Source of the DNA: an uncultured Alphaproteobacteria bacterium
GTDB taxonomy: Bacteria > Pseudomonadota > Alphaproteobacteria > JALCBB01
Assembly: GCA_958267355.1 (NCBI GenBank)
Contig: OY279575.1
Coordinates: 1-41,725, forward strand
Reading direction: 5' to 3'
Length of the DNA stretch: 41,725 nt
Part shown: in pieces, positions 1 to 8,737 of the stretch
Layout: every line of letters begins with the position of its first letter
How positions within the stretch are numbered: position 1 is the stretch's first letter
Program-made: the position numbers and the translations under genes
Notes under the pieces: generated by a model
The model's database searches: none
Seen by the model: the letters and a program-made list of their open reading frames with translations, nothing else
What the model was told of the DNA's origin: nothing

Positions 1-2250
1 GCGTTGCGTGGCTTGGTCTTGGTTATTTTTGCTTTGGGCTTGGTGGCGCAGTTTGTGGCTCCACAGGCTCGCGGAGAAGACTCTGACCCGCTTTTACTGA
101 GTGCACGTTTTAATCTGTGGTTAGACCCGCCTGCCTATACGGGGTTAGCTCCGAGTCTTTTGCCTGCCAACTTGGAGGAAACAGGAAGCGATATTGTTGT
201 TGTGCCGCATGCCAGTCGTTTGACGGGGCGGATTACCAGTCCGATGGATCGTGAGCTTCCAGTTTTGGCGTTGGGGGGCAGTGAGATTACGACTGAAGCT
301 GATGGCGATGGGGGCTTTGCGGTGGATTGGCTATTGGATGATCCTGCTTTGCATACAGGTGCGGTTTTGTCGCTAGAGCTACCCGGACGCGATTTTCGTT
401 GGCGTTTGGCGACGATACCTGACGAGCCGCCTGAGATATCAATTCGTGGTCCGATTACGGAAACCCAACGCGGCAGTTTAGACATTGCCTACGAAGCGCA
501 AGATGATTATGGAGTCATCCGCGTGGATTTGGTCTTGCGGCGTGAAGGGCAAGATTTCGCCCTGACAGAAAGTTTTGACTCTAAGGCGAGTCTGGCTACG
601 GGCGAAGCTGTGCCAGAGCCAGAAACAGGGCTAGGAGCAGAGCAAGGAACGGAGTCAGAAACAGGGCTAGGAACAGAGCAAGGGATAGGGCAAGGAACAG
701 GGTCAGGGCAAGGCGCAACTCCGCTCACCCAAGGACAAACAGACCCGCAAGCCGCAAGCCAAGCTGAAGCCGAAGCCACAAGTCCGCTCCAAGCCGACAC
801 GGCTTCGCAAGCAGGAGCCATTCAAGAAGATCAAAACACTTTGCGTCTGCAACTCTTCATCACGGAAACAGGCGTGCCTGAACTTACGGACTCGGCGTAT
901 CCAGATTTACGGGCGCATCCGTGGGCGGGTTTTGTTGTGGTGGCACAGCTAGAAGCCCACGACGGCGGAGGCAATAGTACAGCCAGTGACTCGCAGACGA
1001 TAACTTTGCCTGAGCTGCGTTTTACGCATCCGTTGGCGCGGATACTGGTAGCGTTACGCAAACGTTTGAACGATGGCCTGCTGGAAGTACCATCGGTGCG
1101 CAATCATCTAGTCAGGGAAATTCACAAGTGGCGCGATGAAATCGGTACAGGAAATCACTTAGCCTTATTGTTTGCCGAAGCCCGCTTGGAGTCACCAACG
1201 GACTTGATAAAAATCCGTCAGGTGCAGGATTTGTTTTGGGCAGTTGCCCGTGACCTAGAAGAAGGAGAAATTGAGTCTTTAGAAGACCGCGTCCGTGCCT
1301 TGATGGAGCAACTGCGCGAAGCCATACGCGAGGGCAGGAGCGACGAAGAAATAGCCGCTCTGCTGGAACAGCTCCGTCAGGAAAGTATGGAATACCTGCG
1401 GGCTTTGCGTGAGCAAGCGGCGGCACGGGGCTTGCTGGGCAAACGCGACAACGAAGGAGAGCAAGGGCAGGGGGGTGAAGGCGGGTTAGACCCGAATGAT
1501 TTGTTTAAAGAAGCGCAATCGCTTCTTGATGGCGGACAACGCGGTGATTTGTTGGGCTTGCTTGATGACTTGGAGAAGATGCTGGCGAATCCGCAGTTTG
1601 CCGAAGGCGAAGGAGCAGGCACAGGTGGTGGTGCGGGTGGAGGCGAAGGGGAAGGCGAAGGTGAAAGCTCTGGCACGCGGGCGTTTGAGCAGGGGCGTGA
1701 TTTGCTGGACGAACAGGCGCGTATTTTGAACGAAACATTCCGTGGGCGGCAGGATGGTACGAGTCGTGATCCAGCCAAACGCGATGAACTAGGGCAGGCG
1801 CAACGGGATTTGCGTGAGGGGCTGGGTGAATATATCCGCCAAGGAGAAGAAGATGCAGAGCAAGCAGGTCAGGCGGGTATGAGCGATGAAGCCCGCCAGA
1901 ACCTAGACGAAGCAACGCGGGCGATGGAGCAAGCCGAACGCTCCTTACAGCGTGGAGATTTCACCGATGCTGAAGTCTGGCAAAGGCGGGCTTTGCAGAA
2001 CTTGCGGCAGGGTGTGGCGCAACACATTGCTGACCTGCGCGAAGGAGAGCAAGACGGCGCGGGCGGCGGTGGCGGACAAGAGTCGGCACGGGGAAGGATT
2101 GCTGATGGAATTACCGAACGCACATCTGATTTGACGGGTGAGACTCGTTCGCGGGCGCGTGAGATTTTGGAGCAAATTCGTCCGCGCTTACAGCAGGCTG
2201 ACGATAGCGAAGAGCGCAAATACTTAGAGCGACTCCTACGCCGTTTTTAG
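1..2250 (+). CDS. DUF4175/TIGR02302-family membrane protein, 5' end cut by the window
   Basis: The reading frame is open from base 1, so the true start lies upstream; a TTG at 4 is only the first start codon inside the window. The visible part opens with a hydrophobic segment (about residues 2-20), then a short motif with LDPPAYTG, which I associate with the alphaproteobacterial DUF4175 (TIGR02302) family. Members usually carry membrane helices at the N-terminus and a long Glu/Gln/Arg-rich coiled-coil periplasmic part. Residues about 360-750 here fit this, with Gly/Glu patches near 480-560. The family's function is not known. Residues about 200-280 are a low-complexity insertion of Gly-Thr-Glu-Gln units, then Ala/Gln/Thr-rich sequence, encoded by short DNA repeats like those in the trpB tail. 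The next gene begins 22 bp downstream and is probably co-transcribed. Family assignment is moderately sure; function unknown. Confidence 0.75.
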   Translation, partial: ALRGLVLVIFALGLVAQFVAPQARGEDSDPLLLSARFNLWLDPPAYTGLAPSLLPANLEETGSDIVVVPHASRLTGRITSPMDRELPVLALGGSEITTEADGDGGFAVDWLLDDPALHTGAVLSLELPGRDFRWRLATIPDEPPEISIRGPITETQRGSLDIAYEAQDDYGVIRVDLVLRREGQDFALTESFDSKASLATGEAVPEPETGLGAEQGTESETGLGTEQGIGQGTGSGQGATPLTQGQTDPQAASQAEAEATSPLQADTASQAGAIQEDQNTLRLQLFITETGVPELTDSAYPDLRAHPWAGFVVVAQLEAHDGGGNSTASDSQTITLPELRFTHPLARILVALRKRLNDGLLEVPSVRNHLVREIHKWRDEIGTGNHLALLFAEARLESPTDLIKIRQVQDLFWAVARDLEEGEIESLEDRVRALMEQLREAIREGRSDEEIAALLEQLRQESMEYLRALREQAAARGLLGKRDNEGEQGQGGEGGLDPNDLFKEAQSLLDGGQRGDLLGLLDDLEKMLANPQFAEGEGAGTGGGAGGGEGEGEGESSGTRAFEQGRDLLDEQARILNETFRGRQDGTSRDPAKRDELGQAQRDLREGLGEYIRQGEEDAEQAGQAGMSDEARQNLDEATRAMEQAERSLQRGDFTDAEVWQRRALQNLRQGVAQHIADLREGEQDGAGGGGGQESARGRIADGITERTSDLTGETRSRAREILEQIRPRLQQADDSEERKYLERLLRRF

Positions 2251-2272
2251 TCCTGCGTTACGGACTGGGCTG

Positions 2273-2842
2273 ATGCTTAACAAAAACCGCTTTCTTGCTT
2301 TGGGGTGCATCTTTGGCTTGGTCTTCGGCGGAGTCACGGGCGTACTGCTGGGTGCGATCTGTGGCTTCGCCATAGACCGAATGCGCGGCGACTTGGAGTC
2401 CGAAGTTCACGCCGAAAAGCTCCTGCAAGCCGCGACTGAAGATGCTGCGCCCGAAGCGAAGTACGATGCAGCTTTTTCTGTCGGAGCTGTAGTCCTAGCG
2501 GCAAAGCTTGCCAAATCAGACGGACAAGTCTCCCGCGAAGAAATCCGAGCCTTTCACGAAGTTTTTTATGTTCCGAATGAAGCCTATCAATCTACGGCGC
2601 GTTTATTCAATCGAGCGGTTCGTATGCGTGAAAGTGCTTTTGCCTACGCCGAACAACTGGCAAAGCTTTTCGCCGACGAGCCAAGACTACTGGACGAACT
2701 TTTAGAAGGCTTGGTACGCATTGCGGCGGCAAGCGATGGCGTGGGCAAACAGGAATGGCATTTCCTGTCTGAAGTGGCACGTATTTTCGGTATCTCCAGC
2801 GAGCGGTTAGAAGCTCTAGCGGCACGAGCGGTTTCTGCCTAA
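2273..2842 (+). CDS. TerB-domain membrane protein (DjlA-like N-terminal half, no J domain)
   Basis: 189 aa from ATG. Residues about 8-35 form a glycine-rich hydrophobic helix (GLVFGGVTGVLLGAICGF), a glycine-zipper type membrane anchor like that of DjlA co-chaperones. Residues about 65-185 match the all-helical TerB fold: a first helix with acidic motif AKSDGQVSREEI and a second related half, AASDGVGKQEWHFL. In DjlA this domain is followed by a C-terminal DnaJ domain with an HPD motif. Here the stop comes right after the TerB domain, and rnpB follows about 46 bp later with no J-domain frame in between, so the protein could not stimulate DnaK in the DjlA way. It starts 22 bp after the DUF4175 gene, consistent with one operon. 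The TerB call is fairly safe; the role is unknown. Confidence 0.7.
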   Translation: MLNKNRFLALGCIFGLVFGGVTGVLLGAICGFAIDRMRGDLESEVHAEKLLQAATEDAAPEAKYDAAFSVGAVVLAAKLAKSDGQVSREEIRAFHEVFYVPNEAYQSTARLFNRAVRMRESAFAYAEQLAKLFADEPRLLDELLEGLVRIAAASDGVGKQEWHFLSEVARIFGISSERLEALAARAVSA

Positions 2843-2872
2843 GCCTTACCCTAACGCAAGCTTTGCTCGTGC

Positions 2873-2878
2873 TATACT
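2873..2878 (+). promoter_or_regulatory. Putative -10 element of rnpB
   Basis: TATACT lies about 10-15 bp before the predicted 5' end of RNase P RNA and follows the stop of the TerB gene by about 30 bp. I do not see a convincing -35 box at the usual distance, so the assignment rests on position and on the good -10 match. Confidence 0.4.
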
Positions 2879-2888
2879 CCGCCCGCGG

Positions 2889-3292
<404 letters not shown>

Positions 3293-3366
3293 TCCGCATT
3301 TCTAAGCCGCAGAAAAATGGGTTAGGGTTAAGCTCTACTTCAACATTTAATCCGCCCGCTTTTTAC

Positions 3367-3387
3367 GCGCCCTTGCGGGCGCTTTTT
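3367..3387 (+). terminator. Probable rho-independent terminator of rnpB
   Basis: A 6-bp GC stem (GCGCCC, loop TTGC, GGGCGC) is followed immediately by five T residues, about 75 bp past the mature RNase P RNA end. The stem belongs to a local repeat family rich in similar palindromes, so termination is inferred from structure only. Confidence 0.55.
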
Positions 3388-3666
3388 GCTTGGCTTTACT
3401 CCCCTCGCTTCGCTCGGGGTGCGCCAAGCCCGCGGGCTATTTGCCGCATCTCGCCTGTCTTCTTACTACCCTGATTTCTAAGCCGCAGAAAAATGGGTTA
3501 GGGTTGGGATTTACTTCAACATTTAATCCGCCCGCTTGCGCGGGCTATTTGCCGCATCTCGCCGTTCGCGTACCGCGAAAACTTCGTTTTCGCGGTACCT
3601 TCGGACGAGCTGCGGCGTGGGCAGTTCCATTAAGGTTAGTCTCCCGCGGTTTGCGCTCTTTTTTTC

Positions 3667-3691
3667 GTGCCGCCTGTAGGGCGGCACTTTT
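3667..3691 (+). terminator. Strong stem-loop with T run, terminator-like
   Basis: A perfect 8-bp stem (GTGCCGCC, loop TGTAG, GGCGGCAC) is followed by TTTT. It lies only in the first of the two long repeat copies after rnpB, inside the segment missing from the second. It would stop plus-strand transcription running on from rnpB. Confidence 0.5.
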
Positions 3692-4210
3692 GCACATCCC
3701 GCAAGACGGGCTGTGCGGGTCGCGCAAACCCCGCAGGGCAAGCCCTGCGGGGCAAGCCGCGTATCACCCGTCTTCGTCTTACCGGTGGGTTAAGCCTTTA
3801 TAGGGCTTCGTCTCAAAGTTAATCTGTGCCTTCCCCATCTTTACAGTACCCTGATTTCTAAGACGCAGAAAAATGGGTAAGTGTTGGGCTTTCTCGCAAC
3901 ATTTAATCCGCCCGCTTGCGCGGGCTATTTGCCGCATCTCGCCGTTCGCGTACCGCGAAAACTTCGTTTTCGCGGTACCTTCGGACGAGCTGCGGCGTGG
4001 GCAGTTCCACTAATGTTAATCTCCCGCGGTTTGCGCTCAATCGCGCAAACCCTGCGGGGCTTTGCCCCGCAGGGCAAGCCGCGTATCACCCGTCTTCGTC
4101 TTACTGGTGGGTTAAGCCTTTATAGGGCTTCGTCTCCGCAAGGGGTATTGGCTCAATTAACCCGTCACTAAAACTATGGGGCTTAACAGCTGGTGGGGAA
4201 AACAAGGGCT

Positions 4211-4263
4211 GGCACGAATGCCGCACCGCAAGGTGCTTGGCACGAATGCCGCACCGCAAGGCG
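4211..4263. repeat. 28-bp tandem repeat, about two copies
   Basis: The unit GGCACGAATGCCGCACCGCA plus eight bases is repeated with a 28-bp period, starting at 4211 and 4239. It lies directly past the 3' end of the minus-strand Slam-like gene. Arms GCACC and GGTGC inside the unit can pair. Confidence 0.7.
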
Positions 4264-4274
4264 GACGCAAGGTG

Positions 4275-5591
4275 CTAGAATAATTTTCTTAAGCCGATGG
4301 AGAAGCCGAATTCGCGTTTGCGGTCTTGGCGTGGGTCATTAGATTTATGCCGCTCAGAAAAAATTCGCAGGTCTGGCGAATAGCCACGAAAATCCCAACG
4401 CGAATTGCCAAGCGTAAAATCAATCCGCGACAAACTGTCCGCACGATTTGGCAACGGAACGGGACTCGCAAACTGCAACTGACTCTTAGAATGCTTCGTA
4501 CGCCAAGTCGTATAAGAAGGCGCAAAACTCCACGAGTCACGCGTAATATGAAACCATAACCGCCACCGCTCCTGCCGCGTGTTCGTATCAATAAATACTT
4601 CATCCCGCAAACTCACCGAAGGCTGAACACCACCCGAAACATTCGCCGTAAAATTATACGTCAAATTAATACCAAGCTCACGATCCCGCGTACGCAAAAC
4701 AGAATTCTGAAAGCGATGCCAACGCCGCACTACAAACGGCTCCACCGCCGCCCGACCCAAAGCCCGACGCACCGCAAAACGCGCCGACAAAACCCGCGAC
4801 TTATCCCCTTCATTCGGCTCCGTGCGACTCCACCGCACCGACGGACGAACCAGCCACGGCCCCTTCGTGTAATTCAAACCAGCTTCACCCGCAACCGTAT
4901 ACTGCCCATACTTAGAATTACTCGCCCACCGCAACGCCAACGATGGACGAAACCAAACCCCCGTACGAGTATTCACTTGCCGCTGAATATAAAATGACGG
5001 AGTCACATCCAAATACCAAATCTTCTCAGGCGGCGGACTGGAATAGTTAAAGATAAATATCTTATAGCGACGCGCACCCACCGAATTCGCATTGTTATCA
5101 CGCCCCAACGCCATCTCTAAATCAAAACGAGTCGTACTATGCGAACGAATATCCCGCAAAAATAAATAAATCTGCTCCCGCGCATCAGCAGGTAAGTCAG
5201 AACCGATCAATGAACGAAGATTTTCCTCCGCCACATCCCATTCGCTAAGCAGATACTGCGCAGTCGCTAACTCATACACCAAACGCGGCTCATGATTAGA
5301 AAGCACAACACCAAGCTGTAAAAGCCGCCTGGACTCTTCATATTCACCAATCAACTTAAGCGCAATTCCCGCCTGCAGTAAATCTTCAAGATCTCCCAAG
5401 TAATAAAAATTATACGCCTCAGCATACGCCGCCGCCGCATGAAAATCCTTATCATCTATATAATCATAAAACTCAGGCCAGTGCTCCCTGCCCGCCCGCG
5501 CAGGCTGCACCACAAGCAAACCGCCCACCACAAAGGCAAAGCAAACAACAAAAAAACCGCGCCCAAAACGCGGAGCCAACCACGCACTCAC
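4275..5591 (-). CDS. Slam-like outer-membrane protein (surface lipoprotein assembly modifier family, TPR plus beta-barrel)
   Basis: 438 aa. An N-terminal signal peptide ends at about residue 33 (QPARA then GREHW). Residues about 40-145 are helical TPR-like sequence (DLEDLLQAGIALKLIGEYEE, then ATAQYLLSEWDVAEENL). Residues about 155-438 alternate polar and aromatic residues as beta strands and end in a terminal Phe, the outer-membrane barrel signature. This periplasmic-TPR plus C-terminal-barrel plan is that of Slam (DUF560) proteins, which move lipoproteins to the cell surface. The start is GTG at 5591, overlapping the stop of the upstream SYLF lipoprotein gene as GTGA, so the two are translationally coupled. 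A known Slam habit is to sit beside its lipoprotein substrate, so the SYLF protein is a candidate client. It could instead be an unrelated TPR-porin. Confidence 0.65.
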   Translation of the reverse strand: MSAWLAPRFGRGFFVVCFAFVVGGLLVVQPARAGREHWPEFYDYIDDKDFHAAAAYAEAYNFYYLGDLEDLLQAGIALKLIGEYEESRRLLQLGVVLSNHEPRLVYELATAQYLLSEWDVAEENLRSLIGSDLPADAREQIYLFLRDIRSHSTTRFDLEMALGRDNNANSVGARRYKIFIFNYSSPPPEKIWYLDVTPSFYIQRQVNTRTGVWFRPSLALRWASNSKYGQYTVAGEAGLNYTKGPWLVRPSVRWSRTEPNEGDKSRVLSARFAVRRALGRAAVEPFVVRRWHRFQNSVLRTRDRELGINLTYNFTANVSGGVQPSVSLRDEVFIDTNTRQERWRLWFHITRDSWSFAPSYTTWRTKHSKSQLQFASPVPLPNRADSLSRIDFTLGNSRWDFRGYSPDLRIFSERHKSNDPRQDRKREFGFSIGLRKLF

Positions 5592-6406
5592 TCGCTAACA
5601 ACAGGAACCACCGCCCGCTCTGCTTCTTCAAGAGCGTTCTGCAGTCCTTGACCATCAGGATTAGAAAACTCCTGCCGCAGAACAATCGCTTCAGGATCTT
5701 GTGCCGCAATAGCTCCGTAATACGCTTGGTTCATCTCACGCCGCGGAAAAACCACTCCGCCCGTTAAGGCAAAGCCGCCATACAAACCCGCTGTCTCCGC
5801 AAACGCTAAAACATCACCACGAAAATTCGCCGTCGTACTCGCCCCCGCACCAACACCAAACTCAACCGCCGCCACCGATACATCTCCGCCAAGATTTACC
5901 CGCCGCCGAAGCAATGCATCTAATGCCCCGTCATTCATCACCGTCATCAATACCTCGCTCACCTCGCCGCCCGCGAAAAAGCCAAAGTCACCGCCCGTAA
6001 TAGAAATAAACGACGGAGCCGACCAGCTCCCATCATTCTGCCGCACCAGCATCACCCCCGTGCCACCCCGAACGCCAAAGATAAATCCACCCTTAAACAA
6101 ACCCGGAAAAATAATCACCGCCCGCGCCTTGCGCAAATGCGGCTGAACCCGAGCCAAACGCTCATCACGACTCGTCAGATTGGCAAGTGCGCCTTCAGCC
6201 CGCTCCACCGTAGCCTGCGCATCAGCCAAAGCCTTCTGCCGCTCAGCATCGTTGAGCTCATCCGTGGTGGTCGCAACATTGTCGTTGCAAGCCCCCAAAG
6301 CAAAAATCACCACCACAGCAACCATAAGCCACAAACGCGACAGATAACTCCGCGGGGCAGGTGGCCGTCCAGTGGCAAAGAGAGAAGAAAAGGGCTGTAC
6401 AGTCAT
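5588..6406 (-). CDS. SYLF-domain (YSC84-like) lipoprotein
   Basis: 272 aa from ATG at 6406; an in-frame ATG at 6325 would still leave a full lipoprotein signal. Residues about 26-40 form a hydrophobic stretch ending in lipobox LGAC, giving a lipidated Cys40 followed by Asn. Residues about 85-250 match the SYLF/YSC84 domain: the start KARAVIIFPGLFKGGFIFGV, the GGTGVML and FGFFAGGE segments, and AEFGVGAGAS. Eukaryotic SYLF domains bind phosphoinositides; bacterial members are lipid-binding lipoproteins of uncertain role. It is the first gene of a two-gene minus-strand unit with the Slam-like gene, sharing four bases. About 550 bp of repeat-rich DNA lies upstream and I see no clear Shine-Dalgarno sequence before 6406. 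Domain call is confident, function open. Confidence 0.85.
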   Translation of the reverse strand: MTVQPFSSLFATGRPPAPRSYLSRLWLMVAVVVIFALGACNDNVATTTDELNDAERQKALADAQATVERAEGALANLTSRDERLARVQPHLRKARAVIIFPGLFKGGFIFGVRGGTGVMLVRQNDGSWSAPSFISITGGDFGFFAGGEVSEVLMTVMNDGALDALLRRRVNLGGDVSVAAVEFGVGAGASTTANFRGDVLAFAETAGLYGGFALTGGVVFPRREMNQAYYGAIAAQDPEAIVLRQEFSNPDGQGLQNALEEAERAVVPVVSE

Positions 6407-6960
6407 TAGAAGCTCTTGTAGGTGTATTTCTGCAGAAAGGCTTCAGCCAAAGAAACGCACAACAACACAAGTCAGCAAACAGGCGAATCGCACACAAAAA
6501 ACGAATCGCAAAACGAATCGCTCGCGCAGTGATTCGTTCCTATATAGCAAACTTCGCCCCGTCAGACACGATTGCCTACCGCTCCGCCAAGCCCCGCACA
6601 AGCCACAGACAAGCCCCACACAAGCCACAGAAGGGCAAGGAAGGCACAGATGGCACATATATGCCTCCGCCCCTGTAAGGGCTCTGTACAGCCACTGTAC
6701 AGCCCCTATACAGCCCACAGGACACAGGACACAGCACAGGGCTAATCCGCCCCACAAGGCAGGAAAGCCACAAACCACCAAAACAGGAAAAAAACAGAGC
6801 AGAAAATCCAGAGCAGAAAGGCTAAGGCAGGGGAATCACAACAGAAAAGCTAAGGCAGTAAAAACAGGACAAAAAAGCTAAGGCAAGAAATCCAGAGCAG
6901 GGAAATTAGAGCAAGAAATCCAGAGCAAGGAAATTAGGGCAAGAAATCACTCCAGAAAGA
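6407..6960. repeat. Gene-free spacer with A-rich tandem repeats
   Basis: No gene is supported here. The left part has repeated ACAAGCCACA and TGTACAG words (near 6595-6630 and 6685-6715). From about 6795 to 6960 runs an A/G-rich degenerate array built on CCAGAGCAGGAAATTAG-like and GCTAAGGCAG-like words. A clear 28-bp period is seen at 6886, 6914 and 6942. The stop codon of the phosphatase gene lies in the last repeat-like word. Overlapping frames in this stretch are products of composition. Confidence 0.7.
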
Positions 6961-7638
6961 TTAAGGCAGGGTATCAGCCTTGATGTTGCAGAAATTCAAA
7001 CTCCAGTGTCCGCCACCAGCACCAGAAGACTCCGCTCCATCGGCGTAGTGAGTCATCTTGGTTAGCGAATTATTCGCAATATGCACTCCAGTACTCGTCT
7101 GCGGCGGAATCGCAAGCGCAATAGACAAAGCCGCACGAATTGTCCCGCCATGCGCAACAATCACAATATTCCTGCCACCATGGTCAGCAAGCAGTTTATG
7201 CACTCCGCCACGCACGCGATCAATTAGCTCCAAAAAGTTTTCGCCATTGGGTGCACGCCTGTCGTGCATAGAATCCCAAAAATGCGCCCAATCTGCATCG
7301 CTAATCTCAGCCCGCGTCTTGCCCTCCCAATCGCCAAACTTCTGCTCCATAAAAGCAGGCTCGCGAAGCCAAGCCTTATCTGCTCCGTTTGAAGAATGTA
7401 CCCGCTGAATCGCCGCCGCAGTCTGCTCGGTGCGGCGCATCCCTGAAGTAACCCACAACAAATCATCAGGCAAAAACGTAGCAATGCTTTCCCAGAACTT
7501 CGGGTCAGGAGATATCTCTGCATCCCAATCAGAACCGCCACCGTAAAAAAGCTCTTCTTTAGAAACAGGATACCGCACAGGCGCATGGCGTATCCACCAG
7601 ATACGAGTCCGAGTCTGCGGCAGAAGTGTGTCAAACAT
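6961..7638 (-). CDS. cobC: Histidine phosphatase family protein, probable alpha-ribazole phosphatase
   Basis: 225 aa from ATG at 7638; an in-frame TTG at 7656 would add six residues, but neither start has a good ribosome binding site. The phosphatase signature is RHAP (R17, H18; RHG in most relatives), with His18 as the phosphoryl acceptor. RRTEQTA follows near residue 73, then the FGDWEG motif and the second catalytic His in AHGGTIRA. FGDWEG and the variant RHAP are common in CobC-type enzymes, which remove the phosphate from alpha-ribazole-5'-phosphate (or from cobalamin-phosphate) late in B12 assembly. The gene lies 88 bp downstream of cobS on the same strand, with cobT divergent, which supports that role over a general phosphoglycerate-mutase-like one. 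The C-terminus ends in repeat-derived sequence. Confidence 0.75.
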   Translation of the reverse strand: MFDTLLPQTRTRIWWIRHAPVRYPVSKEELFYGGGSDWDAEISPDPKFWESIATFLPDDLLWVTSGMRRTEQTAAAIQRVHSSNGADKAWLREPAFMEQKFGDWEGKTRAEISDADWAHFWDSMHDRRAPNGENFLELIDRVRGGVHKLLADHGGRNIVIVAHGGTIRAALSIALAIPPQTSTGVHIANNSLTKMTHYADGAESSGAGGGHWSLNFCNIKADTLP

Positions 7639-7726
7639 AAAACAAGAACCAATCAATCAAGCACAGGGTGGTTTAAAGAGCAGTTTAAATAGCAGCGCGC
7701 ACTTCGTGTGCCGTTTCGCGTTCAGT

Positions 7727-8737
7727 CTAAAGCGCAATTGCCGCTCCAAACAAGGAAGCAATCAATACCGCCTGTTGAAGAGCGCCTAATCCGTCTCCTG
7801 CTAGGGCAGGGGTTTTGTCTCCCGCGCCTGCTTCTTCTGTGGCTTGTCCCGCCGCTTGCCCAAAAACCCCAGGACTATGCAGTCGCCGCAACCCATGCCA
7901 AACCGCTCCGCCAAGCAAAGCCGCAAAAACCAGAGCACTCACCGCAACCCGCAAACCACCACCGCCCGCAAACGAAACCAAAAACACCAAAACCACCGCC
8001 AACAACAAAACAAATTCAGGAGCCGCTTCTTCATTCTTGGGTCTCCACCCCGCGGCAAGACTTGTAGTCTTGTCTTCGGCAAGACTTGTAGTCTTGTCTG
8101 CGGCTTCGTCTGCGGCTTTATCTTGTCCTGCTTCTTCCGTCGCCGAGCCATGACACAACGCCAAACCCGCCGCCGCTCGCGACAAAGTTTCAGAAATCAG
8201 CAACAAGACAAAAGCAGAAACAATTCCACTAGCAAAAGTCGCCAGCAAAACAACACGCAAAACCAGCGACAAAACCAAAGCCGCAACACCATAGGTGCCA
8301 TGATGCGGATCATCCAGTACGGCTTGGATCTTCTCCGCCTCCCGCGGCGGAGGTACACCCAACAGGTCAGCAGAGTCAGCGAGTCCATCTTCGTGCAAGG
8401 CTCCCGTTAGGAAGACAGAAGCCGCGACGCAAAAAGCAGAAGCAAGCCAAGGGTTATGCGATAGACTCCAAGCGATGGTCCAGACCACAGCCAAGATTGC
8501 GCCAATCAAAAACCCCGCCAACGGAAAAACTCTATGCGCTCGCCGTCGCAGTCCATCGGACTCGTCTGGATCATCCTGTGCGGAGTCCCCGCCACTCTTC
8601 GCAGTCGCGTCCAAGAACGGCACAGGAAAGCGCAGTAGCAATCCGCAGGCGACAGCAAGCTCGCGGCGGAGTCTTTCCGCCAGCACGACCGTGCCAGAAG
8701 GCAAAGCGTCAGAAGCGGGCTTTTGTGGCTCTTCCAT
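7727..8737 (-). CDS. cobS: Adenosylcobinamide-GDP ribazoletransferase (cobalamin synthase)
   Basis: 336 aa from ATG at 8737. CobS is a polytopic inner-membrane enzyme joining adenosylcobinamide-GDP to alpha-ribazole (phosphate). The hallmark HEDGLADSAD is at residues 115-124, followed by DDPHHGTYG and several hydrophobic helices (about 70-112, 150-190, 240-290). Typical CobS is about 250 aa; the extra length is an Ala/Asp/Lys/Thr-rich insertion at about 196-232 with a duplicated DKTTSLA unit (DNA near 8050-8110), plus a C-terminal segment rich in Ala/Gly/Glu. The first codons (MEEPQ) are themselves one unit of a 13-bp tandem array that continues through the 5' leader. It is probably co-transcribed with the CobC-like gene. 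Confidence 0.9.
   Translation of the reverse strand: MEEPQKPASDALPSGTVVLAERLRRELAVACGLLLRFPVPFLDATAKSGGDSAQDDPDESDGLRRRAHRVFPLAGFLIGAILAVVWTIAWSLSHNPWLASAFCVAASVFLTGALHEDGLADSADLLGVPPPREAEKIQAVLDDPHHGTYGVAALVLSLVLRVVLLATFASGIVSAFVLLLISETLSRAAAGLALCHGSATEEAGQDKAADEAADKTTSLAEDKTTSLAAGWRPKNEEAAPEFVLLLAVVLVFLVSFAGGGGLRVAVSALVFAALLGGAVWHGLRRLHSPGVFGQAAGQATEEAGAGDKTPALAGDGLGALQQAVLIASLFGAAIAL

Larger units (their letters stand above)
3298..4135. repeat. Gene-free region of duplicated, palindrome-rich repeat DNA after rnpB
   Basis: No convincing gene lies between rnpB and the Slam-like gene. A motif beginning ATTTCTAAGCCGCAGAAAAA occurs three times, at about 3298, 3474 and 3854. From the second and third copies a long direct repeat extends, 3471-3813 against 3851-4135 (offset 380 bp). 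The first of these has an extra piece near 3650-3720. Each long copy holds a perfect 13-bp-stem hairpin (GTACCGCGAAAAC, loop TTC) at 3570-3598 and 3950-3978. Each also has an 11-bp-stem GC hairpin, at 3729-3752 and 4050-4074, whose two arms are swapped between copies. Open frames crossing this region differ between copies and follow the repeats, so I do not call them genes. Confidence 0.85.

Noticed and set aside
3390..4171. Open frames of 96-137 codons in the rnpB downstream region
   Set aside because: They follow the duplicated palindromic repeats, change content between copies and have no recognisable domain.
6361..6881. Open frames of 105-169 codons between the SYLF gene and cobC
   Set aside because: They are Lys/Arg/Gln/Thr-rich products of A-rich repeats, overlap each other and the SYLF gene start, and show no domain.
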